Assembly: GCA_001939145.1 (NCBI GenBank)
Contig: LSRX01000131.1
Coordinates: 377,127-441,126, forward strand
Length of the DNA stretch: 64,000 nt
Direction: 5' to 3'
Source of the DNA: Symbiodinium microadriaticum
Taxonomy: Eukaryota > Sar > Dinophyceae > Suessiales > Symbiodiniaceae
Position 1 is the first letter of the stretch, and the number at the start of each line of letters is the position of its first letter. Of this stretch, positions 21,512-33,391 are shown piece by piece. Position numbers and translations under genes: made by a program. A model generated the notes under the pieces. That model was given only the letters and a program-made list of their open reading frames with translations, ran no database searches and was not told the DNA's origin.

Positions 21512-21650
21512 CGGTGGTGGGAGGTGGGAGGTGGAAGGTGGGGAGGTGAAAGGAGGGAGGTGGGATGGAGGAGAGAGGAGGTGGGAGGGGTGGGAGGTGG
21601 GAGGTGGGAGGTGGACGGCAGGTGGGAGGGTGTGGGAGGGTGGGAGGTCA
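21512..21650. repeat. Polypurine (GGTGGGA)n tract
   Basis: GGGAGGTGGGAGGT units on the plus strand with many runs of three G, giving strong G-quadruplex potential. It is complementary in sense to the tract at 21262-21352. Confidence 0.85.
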
Positions 21651-21830
21651 CACCGCACCGACAAGCCTTTCCCCAAAACATACCGTAGCCAACGCCAACC
21701 GTCCCGAACCGAACCGTAACACCCATGTCTATACATACAGAGCTATACAGCCGTACATAAACACCTGTACATCTACACATACACATCGATACATATATAC
21801 ACGTCTACACACGCATAAATACATACCTCC

Positions 21831-21868
21831 ATACATACATACATACATACATACATACATACATACAT
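21831..21868. repeat. (ACAT)n microsatellite
   Basis: Nine to ten perfect tetranucleotide units. Confidence 0.95.
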
Positions 21869-22302
21869 GCACGTTTTCGCACTTGCGCTCGACGAAGTCA
21901 GGTGTATACATTCATTCATTCGTTCATTCATTCATACATACAGACATACAGACAGACAGACATACAGACATACTGTACACACGGACAAGTTCAACACCCG
22001 ACGACATGACCAAAACGGCACGACGAAGCAGGACCCTTCTTTGTGGATGGAAGGAAGCGCATCGCGCCAGGTCCGTCGCATTCGCCGGTTCAGGGCTGTA
22101 CGGCGCCGGGGGACGCATTCTGCCTCCCGGCCAGTCGCCCGCCAGCGAGCGACGACCCATATTGTCTCACTCACTTGAAAATATACGCCAAGGGTGGAGA
22201 GGGTGGGTGCTGAAAGTCGGGGGCGTCGACGCGAAGCCGCAGATGCTGCGACGGATGCGTCGATCGCCGAACATGTCCCCGCACACACATAGTGTGTTTC
22301 AC

Positions 22303-22361
22303 TACATACATACATACATACATACATACATACATACATACATACATACATACATACATAC
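22303..22361. repeat. (ACAT)n microsatellite
   Basis: About fourteen perfect units of the same tetranucleotide. Imperfect CA/CATA repeats continue to about 22620. The long open frames across 21.5-22.6 kb come from this repetition and are not genes. Confidence 0.95.
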
Positions 22362-22679
22362 ACCCACACACCCATTGCCATCCATGGATGTGTACATCGT
22401 ACACACAGTTACACGCTTGTACACACACACACACAACATATACACACACACACATACATACGTACGTACATATATAGGTACACACACATACATCCATCCA
22501 TGCACTCATGCATACACACATACATACACATACGAGTAGATGAACACATAAATACAGACAAGTGACTTTAAGCATGTGTATGTGCGTATATATATATATA
22601 CACACACACATTTACACATGTTTTTTCGTTAATGTATGGTTGTATTCGCATTCATTTTTGCATTGTATTTATATATGGA

Positions 22680-24300
22680 TCCCCGGCTTGATGCAGCTCC
22701 GAAGCCGGACTGGCAGGTGTGTTTGCAGCGAGACGCCTCTGTCTTGAACGATTGGTGCGTGGCAAAATACTGGCTGCTGCTCAAAGGCAAGACTAAATGA
22801 ACTTGCGCCCATCACTCGCACCTCCGTTTCAGCAGCTGGGCACGTGCTCGGAGTTTCTGCCATCGAGAGACAGTTCTTCTGTGACCCAAGGTCAAACAGG
22901 CAACATGTATGCAGAACACATCGTGGCCTCGATGTACTCGGCTGTTTTTGTCCATGCGATGTTGAATACGAACCTTTGCTTGGACATGTTCAGGTGTGAA
23001 TCCAGCCCAGCAAGCCGTTCTTCCAAACATGTTTCGTCTTTGTGTGCTAATCGTCACTGGTGGCTGGCAGAACACATGGCAAGGCGCTGACCACAACAGC
23101 AACAGCTCAGCTACAATGCGAGCTTGTCAGACAACTCTTGCTTTCAGACATGGAGAAAGCAGTTCCGCAACTCCATGGTTCCCTGCCTGCTGCAGGAATA
23201 TTCAGTGTAGCAGCTAGCTAGCTGCTAGCTGTTGCTTTGATCTCAGTCACAGATTGCAACTCTTGGTGTGTGGCAGACTAGGTTTATGACTTTATGTTGC
23301 CTGGAATCATTGGATTTCAATCAATGTGTTTTGCTGTCCTGTGTCTTGTAAGGATGCTTGTGAGTGAACTTGCCAGGTTTTTGTTTAGAGCCGAATGCTT
23401 TGTCGGCAAGTTTGTGAGATTTCCTGTGAGAAACCCTGTGAGAAATCGGAGCGAGAAGCATGGGTTGTTGGTTTTTTCCCTCCCACTTAGCATGGGTTGT
23501 TGGTCAGTTTGCGAGGTTTCTTGTGAGGATCACCAACACGGCTGCTGCTGCTGCTTGTTTGGGGTGAATTTGGGGCTGGTCCGAAACCTGACAGCAGCAA
23601 ACTCAGAGGCGGGTTTAGCCGGGCTGCCGTTGTGAAAAATCCCCGCAACACACACCTAAACGGCCACCAGGCCCGGGCCAGGGCGCTGGGGCCGGGCTGA
23701 ACCCGGGCTGGGCAAACCTCACAAGAAACCTCACCAACCTTTCGGGGGCGGCGGCAACCTGACAGAAAACCTCACGGCTCCGGGCTGCAGGGGCCTGGCC
23801 GGCTTGCCCCACCCCGCCTGTTTTGGCCCGGGTCCGGGGCCGGTCCTGTCAGGTTTGCTGTGAGGTTTCCTGTGAGTCCACGCCCGCGGCCCCAACCCGC
23901 ACTGCTCCAATGTCACTGGAAGTGTTAAAGGTGACGGAACAAACCTACGACCTAGTCAGCCGGGAAACTGTGCCGTGATGGGCCACGGCGGGTGTGAGTT
24001 GACCATGGTCGTGAATACCACCTCATGCCAAGCTTTCCCATTTTGGGCGGCCGTGGATCAAAGATTGACTGACAGTCAATGCGGCCCATGAGCGTGACAA
24101 CCACCTTGTGGCAAGGCCATCACGTGATAAGCCCTTAGCTGATCTCATGCCGGAACGCAAGTTGAAGCTGCCGACGCTTGTCCCGAAGCAGTCAAACGAA
24201 GCAGCCAAGGAACCCTAAGCAATTCTGTGCCTGCACGGCAGGCCAGCCTCTGCAAGCCGGGTGGGTCTCCGAACCACAATAGTTACACATCTTTGCAGGC
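22680..24300. other. No assigned gene; dispersed short motif
   Basis: No recognisable protein. Between 23411 and 23876 a motif close to GTGAGGTTTCCTGTGAG occurs several times in both orientations, within GC-rich DNA. Confidence 0.4.
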
Positions 24301-24325
24301 ACGGTGAGACACCAAAGCGGAACAA

Positions 24326-25170
24326 TCAAATGCGCAAACCAAAACGTTCTTTTCGGCAAACTGGCACGCCTTCATCCTCTACACCGCGCTGGTGAAGAAC
24401 GGCATTTCTTCGCGTCGAGTATACCACCGTCCTTAACACTGAAGAGGCTGTGGCCATCAAGGAAGGCTCGTCAAGAAAGCACAGTTCGTACTGTTTTCCA
24501 CAGGTGCGCAGGATGTCCACTTCCCGACCCTCCCCAACTATGCAGGCACGTCACATGTCATCATAGTTCTGGGTGGAGTTGTACACCATCCACTGGAAGA
24601 CCTCGGAAAGAAACACACTTATCCGGCTCCTCACCAAAGACTGGTAGCTGCGGCCCGTGCAGCCGTGCGTGGGCCAGCACATGACAGACGGTTTTAGCCA
24701 AGCTGCCTGTCTGTCTGGGAATGGGCGTGCCACAAAACTAACGGCAGCTGCCCGGGCGAACTCTTTCGGGAAGTCTCCCAAGTACCTGACAGGCAGCGGA
24801 AAAACGATTCAACAGTGGTGGTCCAAGCGCTGACACTGTCTGTAGACCCCGTGGCCATGTCGACTCGTGACTATGCCACGCGCTAACTTGAGTGTCAAGT
24901 GGCGTGACGCCCGGGCCGTTCATCAAAAGATCGTCCCATTCAGCCTGCATCAGATCAGAATCGAACTCCGGTACTGGCTTTCGCGGAAGAGAAGCGGAGT
25001 GGCCTAGGACCTAGTTGCATCTGCGCAGGACATGGAAGGATAGAGGCTTGTCAACAGCTTCCGTGGAGTCCTCGCCCTTCGTATCGGCAAGAGCGTTGAA
25101 GACATCGATAACCTCTGCATTCCTGTCAACAAGACACCGTATAGGCATCCTTTCATCGTGAGTGCTGTGT
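24326..25170 (-). CDS. Unknown spliced gene, several exons
   Basis: In gene order: about 25164-25014 reads DERMPIRCLVDRNAEVIDVF then NALADTKGEDSTEAVDKPLS; about 24970-24790 reads PVPEFDSDLMQAEWDDLLMN; about 24660-24552 reads YQSLVRSRISVFLSEVFQWM then VYNSTQNYDD; and about 24510-24330 reads DILRTCGKQYELCFLDEPSL. These are protein-like and change frame between blocks. Upstream frames (25.2-26.1 kb; for example DSVLEATPTLREALLTEAKH near 25880) may belong to the same gene. No family recognised. Confidence 0.4.
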
Positions 25171-26367
25171 CATGAAGCTATGTCGTCGGACAATCCATCT
25201 CAACATTCTCAACCACATGAACTTCTGAAGTCTTGCAGGTGAGAGGCTGCACATCAAATCGGCCAAAGGTGATCGGAATTGCCTGCAGACCCTGGTGTTC
25301 AAGCGCCTTTATTGGATAAGCAGACCACGAAGTGATCCAAGGCGCATCTGGGCGCGGAGGTGGATGTGTCTTGTCGAGCTGAATGCCCTGCGACGAATCA
25401 CAAGAAAGTGGATCCGGCCCGGTTTTGGAGCAAGCCTCCCAGGGTTCGATCCTCGACTCTTCATCGCCTAGGCTAGGCCGGCTACTAGGCTGAGTTTCCC
25501 TTGGTTGCCAACCAAAACAAAGACAAGCAGCACACATAATTATTGGTCGTGATCTGCAGCTGGATGCCATCTTCCCGCTTGGGCCAGTCTAACCTTGGAG
25601 ACAAATGCCGCAGCACCGCTTCAAGAAAGCCGGAGCTGCTCCAGCAAGAGATTTCATGCGCCTTTGCCGATACAAAGGCGCATCCAATAGAACACAGCGA
25701 GCAGCCGACCATCCGGCGGGGGATGCTGCCTCCAGTCGTTGTTGAGGAACCTGGGCTGCAACGGCTAGGGCCCCATGGCATTCACGTGCCAAGGTAACGC
25801 AGCACAGCAGCCAATCTTGCAGCCTGTGCTTCGCCTCTGTAAGAAGTGCTTCCCGAAGTGTGGGTGTCGCCTCAAGCACGGAATCACTGGCAGGCACAGG
25901 TCGGTCCTACGCTCTTCTCCGAAATGCGCCCGACGCAGCTCTTGGAAATGTTCGTTTCTCGTAGAAGTCTGCATCCAAGCAGCCGATGCCATGCATCTCC
26001 CTGAAAGGTGCGTGGCGATTCGATCCGTGGACTCTCATGGGACCACTCTGCCCACTCAGCAACAGCAACCAAGGGGGCCTGCGACGATGATCCAGGCCAC
26101 CTTCAACCATGCTTGCCTCGTTTGCAGGCTGGTCTTCTTCATGCGTCTGTGCAAACAAATTTCATCATGAGACTACACCTCAGCATGCAGAGCCGACACT
26201 CCGCATACTTTTGCAACAGTTGTCTCACACCGGCATCACTGTACTGGGGACATGTCAGTATACAACCGCGCACAAACCCTGGCATGACACGAAAAACTAG
26301 GTAACTTGGTGTTTGGATGCAACTGATGCCAAACAACGGAATTGTACCGGCGATCGGGCCCCGGGTA

Positions 26368-26448
26368 CGCACACACGCACACACACACACAGAGAGAGAC
26401 AGAGAAACACAGACACACAGACACACACACACACACACACACACACAC
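26368..26448. repeat. (CA)n with GA interruption
   Basis: CA dinucleotide run broken by AGAGAGAGAC, then continuing. Confidence 0.95.
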
Positions 26449-26930
26449 TGACTGTGCTCCCGCCCTAAGCCCAGTGCGCCCCGACCATACCGGCCCGCCT
26501 GCTCGCTTATCATAGCTTATCTGCCTACCTACGAATCCACATCGAACAGCATGAACTCTCAGCCGGGGAACGCCATAGTGCAAGATCGCGCAGAGACCGC
26601 GGTCTGCGTTTTCGAGCCGAAGTTGGCGACACTTTCCCTCTTGGTTTCTGAGTTTGGCATGTCCCTCACACGTGCGTGTACGGAGTTTGTAGGAACATCG
26701 GCTGGTGGCAACCTGATCCCGGAAATCCACTCCAACCGCGAGCGCCAGGCCTGCGATGAAAGAGGGCGGCAAGCACCTTCAAACACAGTGCATGGCCTTT
26801 CTATGACAGGGGGCTCGTACGGGCGGTGGCATAGTCTTCTTGCTTTCCGCCGCCTCGTCATTTGATTCGACAGGGCTAGCCTTTCAGCTGCTAGCAGGAA
26901 GAGGTGTACAGGCAGCTCGACAGGAGATAA

Positions 26931-28795
26931 TCAATGATGCTGCCACCAGACCTGCTGCATCTCTTTGTATGCGCACAGGCGGCAGAGATCAAACTGACAA
27001 CGGTTGCAATGACAAAATGAACTTTTGGGCGAGGTCTGCATCTTAGCTTCTAGAGCCTCCTCACCTAGAAGCTGCATCTGGCAATGATCGCAACTGACAC
27101 CTCCTGCATAAGTCGGTAGACGAGGCCGTGCCATTTGGTACGTCATGCGTGCGAGACAGCGTGGACATATGCACGACGTGAAACCATCCACTACCATCGG
27201 TGTCGACTCTGTCGACTCTAGAATCGTCGACTGCGACCACGAAGGAGCGGCCATGGGAAATGACGTGCCCGAGGAAGCTGTTGATGCTGTGCTGGCTTGG
27301 CTGAGACGCCTTGATGTGCACGATTCCGAACTCATCTCGCCGTGCCTCGTCTTTGTTTTTGACATCACGTAGGTACGAAGCTGCGCCGGCTTTGTCGGAA
27401 TGTCAACCTGAAAATCGAAAGCTTCGCCTTGGCACAGCCGACGCGAGCACACTCGAACGCCCGAAGCGGTGAGCAAATGAAGCTGAAATTCGCTTCCAAG
27501 CTCTTTCTTCAAACGAAGTGCTTGTTCGATTCCAGGCTGGACATGGGCTGCTAAAACCAATCGGTCTCCGGACCAGAGACTCTTGAAGAATCGACATTGG
27601 CCACGCCAGGCTTCGAGAACTTGAGTGAAGCTCAAGGCGCAAAGGGACTTTTGTCTTATTTCGGAATATCATGGGCCCCGCGTCGCGACCTTGTACGCTG
27701 ACCCAAGCTGTCGCCCAAGGTTTCGGAAGGTCTCGCGACTTAATCGCAGCAAGATGCGATTCAATTCGCACCGCAGATTTTGGCGATGCGGAACATGCAG
27801 CCTTGAGACAGGCGCGCAGCTTGCTGGCATAGACTGGATAAACGCATCTATCCCTCTGTCGAGCAAGCAGGGATCCTTCAACGTCCTCAGGTTTTCCCAT
27901 CCATCCGAAGAGATCAAGCGGGCTCCATGACAGCGCAGCATCTAAGATACAAATCACGGTCACGGCCGCTGTTCGAAAGTCCTTCTCGGGACAAGAGGAC
28001 TGCCGCCACCAGCTCTGTGCATGCACTTTGCCCTTCGTTTTGCAGGGTACCATCCACTCTCCCGTCCTGCCTTTTGCAAATGCCGCATGCTCCGCCAGAG
28101 ACGACAGGGCCAATCTCAGAGACTTTCGAGGGGTGTCTTGCAGGCAGCCACGTGCAGCATGCTGCAATTTCAAAAACTCATAAACCACATAAGATAGAGC
28201 GGCAGAAAGGCCAAGCTTGTCCTGGATGGTGCCTCCATGATCCGGATCGTACGTACTCCCAGTGCTGCCAGTGCCGCCTTTTGAAGCAGCCTGTGTCCGC
28301 CTTGCGTGGACCTCAGGGTCAAGCCCATGAAAGGAAAAACAAGACTCAGGTCTCGAAACCGTCACCCGCCTGCGGACGCAGTTCCGGAGCTCTCTTCTGG
28401 CTTGGAGCAGAGCACAATTGTCGCACTTTACGTAGATGGCGTCCCAGTTCTTCGTGTTGCGAGTCACCGAGAGCTCGTGTCTCTGCCTCTTCTCGCAATG
28501 GTAAATTCAAGCACTCCCTGACAATGTCGCTTGCACTTTGCAAGCGATGCTGTCCGGCATTTGCCAAACTCCAGTCCAACGCTTCCATGAGATGGCGCAG
28601 AGCTACTACCGGATCTATTCCTGCCGGACTCCTTTCCAGCGCCTGTCGCTTGACTTCTTCCAACCGCTGGTCCATTTCATTGGCTTCGCTCTCGGTCCAG
28701 AGCTTGGCCACCACCACTCCAGCTGCCGCAGATATGCAGCCGACAAATGCCATGTCGGTCAACCAAGTTGGAAGGCTAGCACTAGCCTTTCCCAC
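26931..28795 (-). CDS. Unknown protein with C-terminal Cys-rich zinc-binding module
   Basis: Three overlapping minus frames form a likely spliced gene. The first (28795-28346) has a hydrophobic segment (MAFVGCISAAAGVVVAKLW) then a helical acidic part (MDQRLEEVKRQALE). The second (about 28230-27640) has LGLSAALSYVVYEFLKLQHA and ends IFRNKTKVPLRLELHSSSRS. The third (to 26931) carries SGDRLVLAAHVQPGIEQALR and ends with a Cys pattern CICPRC...CDHC...CHCNRC...CRLC (about residues 155-225), which fits a two-zinc module. Phrases such as NKTKVPLRLELH recall beta-sandwich accessory domains, but I cannot name one. The splice sites between frames were not fixed; a donor at AAA|GTGCGACAA near 28430 is plausible. 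It may extend to 29257 upstream. Confidence 0.45.
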
Positions 28796-28799
28796 TTGG

Positions 28800-29257
28800 G
28801 ACTTCGCCCCCTACGACTTGAGCCCACACTGAAAAGTCTCTTCATGAAACACCACAGGATTGTCCCGGGCCGATTTCTCCGGATGGCTAAACATCTCTGT
28901 CGGCAGTAAAGAGAATGGTCTCCGACATCATCATTGCCCAGATTCCGTGGGCACTGAGACGCCGCATCTACCTCCACGTGCACTAACCCCAGCTGCCAGG
29001 CCATCTTCCTGGCCAGCTCCGACCCGGCATCATTACATCTGGAGTATCCTGGACTAAGACCTTGCTTTGCAAAGCCTGCTAGAAGGTGAAACTTGACGAA
29101 GGCTCCTTGAGAGGCCCTGCTTAAACAGTGCCCGTCTGCGCCACTGCTGGCATGTGGGCATACCTGTCTTGGAAATCGCAACAGCCACTGTCACAGGCAC
29201 TGTGGCCTGTCGTGCCACACATAGGGACACGAGCGAGCTAGAGGGATTGAATTCCAA
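28800..29257 (-). CDS. Hypothetical exons upstream of the zinc-module gene
   Basis: About 29257-29180 reads NPSSSLVSLCVARQATVPVT and about 29040-28905 reads CNDAGSELARKMAWQLGLVH then VEVDAASQCPRNLGNDDVGD. Both are minus-strand and protein-like, in a different frame from the block that follows at 28795. They may be the 5' exons of the same gene. No family recognised. Confidence 0.35.
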
Positions 29258-29377
29258 ATCCTGCTGAGCTGGTCATCATCCCAGCTTGCACATATGCAAA
29301 TGTTGAAAGCATCTTCTGAGAATTTTGTCAAATTGTCCACTTGCAGGTCTGCAACGTGTCAGCGGGTCTTCAACATG

Positions 29378-29743
29378 CTACAGGACAAGCTTCGCACTCA
29401 GAATATTCGTCAGGACAGTTGGAGAGCAGACAAGCATGAGCAGAGTGCACAGTGGTGCAAGGCATAGAAGGGCCAGGAAAAAAGCCATAGCAGCTATAGC
29501 TGCGGGGACGAAACCCTGGCCCGCAGCACTTCTGCTGGCCAGGGTGTTGTGAAGTCTTGGGAGGAACGGATGGCCCAATTGGGTCTTGCAAACATGATCG
29601 CTGGAGAACCGCATCCATGCCCTTCCACAACCTAGGCTGCATGGTGTTGGGCCTAGACCGACTAGGAAACAGTGCATTGCATGATCCTCACAGGTAGTAC
29701 TAAGCAGACGCTGCGCTAGTGGGCAGCGAATGACTCCCACCAA
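29378..29743 (-). CDS. Possible small membrane protein
   Basis: A 121-codon minus frame with one strong hydrophobic segment, AAIAAMAFFLALLCLAPLCT plus LLMLV. There is no recognisable family, and I have no support for a start codon. Confidence 0.2.
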   Translation of the reverse strand: MVGVIRCPLAQRLLSTTCEDHAMHCFLVGLGPTPCSLGCGRAWMRFSSDHVCKTQLGHPFLPRLHNTLASRSAAGQGFVPAAIAAMAFFLALLCLAPLCTLLMLVCSPTVLTNILSAKLVL

Positions 29744-30129
29744 TGTTATTGACTATCGCAGTGGCAGTATATCTGGGATCGTATGCCTCACAACCATCAG
29801 AAATCCCCCCTTCCGGCTGTCATTTTGAGTTGCTTTGCAGCCTCCGACAAAACAATTCTACCGTGCCAGCCCCTGCAGTCATGCCCAGGCTCTTGACAGT
29901 GGAAACCCGAAAACCTGAACTCCGTTGAGACGCTCTACAGCAACAAACACTCGGCTGTATCCTTATTATGTTCATCCTGTCGTTCCTCTCCAGCCTATTG
30001 ACCTCACTGCACCCGTGGCCTACCAGAAAGGGCGACTCGCTCGATCTCGCTGGGCAAAACTTGAACCAACTGCCGTGTGACCGAGGCATGTCTGCAGCGG
30101 GCCAGCGGTCAGTCCCGTGCTGCTAAGCG

Positions 30130-32206
30130 CCTGGGGCAAACACCAATGAGTTTCTGTCGTCCCGAAGCTGAACCAGTTCTGGCAGGATGCTCCATGCCCA
30201 CTCTACGAACTCGCTCGCTTCAATATCGCCAGCCTCAGTTGGAAAATTGAATCTGGGACCCGTGAATTGCAAGCAAAACATCCGCAAGGTATTCCTGCCA
30301 CGTCGCTGTTGACCTTTCTTCCACGAACGAGTCGAGCAAGGTATCGAGTTGACCAGAGCTTAGCCGAGTCTTGCCTTTGTGCTTCTTCAAAAGTATCCTT
30401 AGCTGAGCGCCCGCGCTGCCCCGCCTCACAGAGAAAGGAAGACTGCGATGTGCCCAGAGTGACCAGAGTCGAGCAACTGGAGGAAAAGTTTTAGCCTTTC
30501 TCGGCTCATCACTCCTCCTCCATGCCTCAGATGCCAGGCAAGGAACCATCAACCTGTGTCAACCACCATACCAAGTTCTTGAAGCTCCTTTGCAAAAAGA
30601 GCCCCGAAGTGCAGACTTCCCTAAGCCGGAGTTGCGACACAATGAACTTGGCAATTTGTTGGCCAGCAGCATCAGAAGGATTGGTGGCTTGTGCCTGCTG
30701 TGCCGGTACTGGTGGTGGCTTTTGTCCTGGAACAGGGCTCTCTGATGCTTTTGGTCCAGGCGGGGGTCCCGCAAGCGCGGCCCCAAATGTGACGGTGGTT
30801 GTTGGTTGGCCTGGTGGTTTGGGTCCTGGCGGCGGACCTTTTGGGGCAGCGCCGCAGGTGGCTCCGGCCGTTTGTCCTGGAACAGGGCTCGCTGCCGCTT
30901 TTGGCCCAGGCGGTGGTCCCGCAAGTGCAGCCCCAAATGTGACGGTGGTTGTTGGTTGGCCTGGTGGTTTGGGTCCTGGCGGCGGACCTTTTGGGGCAGC
31001 GCCGCAGGTGGCTCCGGCCGTTTGTCCTGGAACAGGGCTCGCTGCCACTTTTGGTCCAGGCGGAGGTCCCGCAAGCGCAGCCCCAAATGTGACTGTGGTC
31101 GTTGGTTGGCCTGGTGGTTTGGGTCCTGGTGGTGGGCCTTTCGGGGCAGCCCCGCATGTAGCTCCGGCCGTTTGTCCTGGAACAGGGCTCGCTGCGACTT
31201 TTGGTCCAGGCGGTGGTCCCGCAAGCGCAGCCCCAAATGTGACTGTAGTTGTTGGTTGGCCTGATAGTTTTGGTCCTGGCGGTTGTCCTTTTGGCGCAGC
31301 GCCGCAAGTAGCTCCGGCTGTCTGTCCTGGAACGGGACTTGTTGGTGGTTCTTTCGGTCCTGGTGGTGGGCCTTTTGGGGCAGCGCCGCACGTAGTTCCA
31401 GGCGTCTGTCCCAGAACAGGGCTTGCTGCTGTGGGTGCAGGCTGCGGTCGAGGAGGGACGGCATCGGTGGCTTCCGGAGTTTGATGCTCCGTCGGAAAGG
31501 ATCCAGAAAGCCACCGAGCAATTTCTTCTTCAAGCTCCTCACTTTCATGCAAAGCCTTCAGCGAGACATTCGCGAGCTGCGTGCCCTCTTTGTAGAGAGC
31601 TAAGCTGCCACCATCTGCGCTGCTAATTCCCGTGCTTGCGAAAATTTCCCGTGTTGCATCGGCGTGGGTTACTCTGCATAACCTCGAGCACAGCTGCTTT
31701 GATTGCTCGGTTTGTGCACATGAGTCGAACTTTCTCGTCTGAAGGCAAGAGGCGGGGGAATCACTTCCTCTGACTCACCGAATTCTTGGAATTGCGGGTC
31801 AAATTCATCACCTTAAATGCGAGTGGCACATTGTTAAACTGCATCATCTGGAACTGGGCTGAAGAGTTTAGAGTGCCGGCAGGCGGCCGAGTGAGAACGG
31901 CGCTTCCGCTGTTCTTGGACCATAGCTGAAGTACACCTTTCTCTTTGCACAGAACGCTGAAGGACATGTCGGCATAAGGAAGCGGGGCACCAAAACCACA
32001 GCATGGCCCGCGATAGCTTCTCGGAAGGCAGCCTTGCAAGAGGACTCGTCTCCAGCGACACTACACCGAGTGCAACAAGCACGGGGAAATCGGCAACTCG
32101 TTTGACACCCTGCTTCGGTGGTGATCTCGCTCACACCCATGGCTTTCCTCTTCTCGGCCGCCTCGAAAAACCCTGGACTGTACCCGCACTCCTCACTCCC
32201 AGACAT
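30130..32206 (-). CDS. Spliced gene encoding a Pro/Gly-rich 50-residue-repeat protein
   Basis: The large exon (about 31600-30560) reads YKEGTQLANVSLKALHESEE then LEEEIARWLSGSFPTEHQTP, and continues into tandem 50-residue units of the form GPKPPGQPTTTVTFGAALAG / PPPGPK..SPVPGQTAGATC. Each unit carries one Cys. After the repeats comes a helical tail, AAGQQIAKFIVSQL. A following exon (about 30440-30250) reads LRILLKKHKGKTRLSSGQLD then TLLDSFVEERSTATWQEYLA, and another frame ends FPTEAGDIEASEFVEWAWSI to a TAG at about 30130. Upstream, about 31990-31780 reads SSAQFQMMQFNNVPLAFKVM and ends at a GTGAGT donor near 31778. The architecture (coiled N-part, flexible repeat linker, helical C-part) is visible. 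The function is not recognised. Confidence 0.5.
30725..31435. repeat. 150-base tandem repeat, about 4.5 units
   Basis: The landmark 'ccccaaatgtgac' recurs at 30781, 30931, 31081 and 31231, an exact 150-base period. Units diverge by scattered substitutions, and the distal half unit is more diverged. The period is a multiple of three, so the frame is kept. Confidence 0.95.
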
Positions 32207-32639
32207 GCCCAGTAGTGCGTTTTATTCGAGTCGCCATGCAACAGAAAGGTGCGATCTGCCAGTTTCTGGAGCCGGGCGCAGCACCCGCTTTTGGAATGTC
32301 GTTCCATCAGACTTGGGCCCTTCGCGCTGCGGGATTTAGACGTACCTGTCACACGTGCCCCTGCCTGCGACAGTCCAATACGATCACAACAGCTTGCTCT
32401 CGCTTGCATGTGCTGCGAGACCCTGAGTCTTCCCCGCTCAGCTGTGGACCTGCCACACCCGCAAAGATGCCGCGTGGCCACTGAGCCTGCCGAACGACTT
32501 GCACGTACCAAGCGGTGCAAACAGGCCTCATGGAACTCGACTTTCTTCCTCCGACCACAGCCATCGAACAGAAAGCGGCGACCCTTTAAGAAGATAACGA
32601 AAACGCGGCTTTTTTAAATGTCAGAGGGTCGGTTTTCCA

Positions 32640-33391
32640 TGTCCAAGCCCGTCTGTACCCTTCAAGTGGGTTTCGTGGAGCCCTCAAGTTTCAACGACCG
32701 ACCAGAGGGTCCTTTTGGTACCTCGGTAGTGCCTCTCTAGAGGCTTTGGGGGCTCCTCGGCATATTTCAACATCATGGCAATGGACCGAACCTGAACATC
32801 AGAATCCCTGAATATCCATGCGCGGCAGCATCCAAACCCAAACCCTGCGGCCCCATGGTCTCCATGTCCTATGAAACTGCAACATCGGAAATCAATTCAC
32901 GCATAGCCAGTCTGGCAGTTACGCGCAAAGTCAAAGCACGCCATCCCCAATTATGCTCTCTGCAGATAGTGAACATTCAAGCTGGCATGGGGTACGGTTA
33001 GCTTTCAAACTAGATCCGCTTGCATTTGCAGCGTGAATTCCAGCAACCGCCAGCGCGATTTCACCTCAGATATCTGCATTTCCAAGATGACGGTGCGCAA
33101 GCAACCCTGTATCAAAAAAGTGAGGGCCGCGCTATCTGGCAAGACATCTGATATCATGCAGACTAGGAGGAGGTCAACTAGGAACAGGAAGGCGCGGTCG
33201 AAACGTCCGGTGTCCTGCGCTGAGTTGTCAGATCGCTTGGGCTATAGGGCTTCAAGCTATAGGGCTTGCAGGGGGCACTTTGACTACCGAGTTCAAACTC
33301 AGACCGCTAGGTTCGGATGATTTCCCTTCTTTTCTACGCATGTGCGACATGCGTATCTCTCGGAGACTTGACGCCCCGAAGCTCGACGCCT
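32640..33391. other. No assigned gene
   Basis: Only short frames. A direct repeat 'gcttgggctatagggcttcaagctatagggcttg' (33235-33270 region) is present. I see nothing else. Confidence 0.4.

Noticed and set aside
21565..22539. 324-codon Thr/His/Tyr-rich plus-strand open frame
   Set aside because: Produced by ACAT/CACA microsatellites and the GGTGGGA tract; no non-repetitive protein sense.
30522..31484. 320-codon Gly/Pro/Val plus-strand frame over the 150-base repeat
   Set aside because: Shadow of the minus-strand repeat protein; the minus frame continues into non-repetitive protein-like sequence at both ends, the plus one does not.
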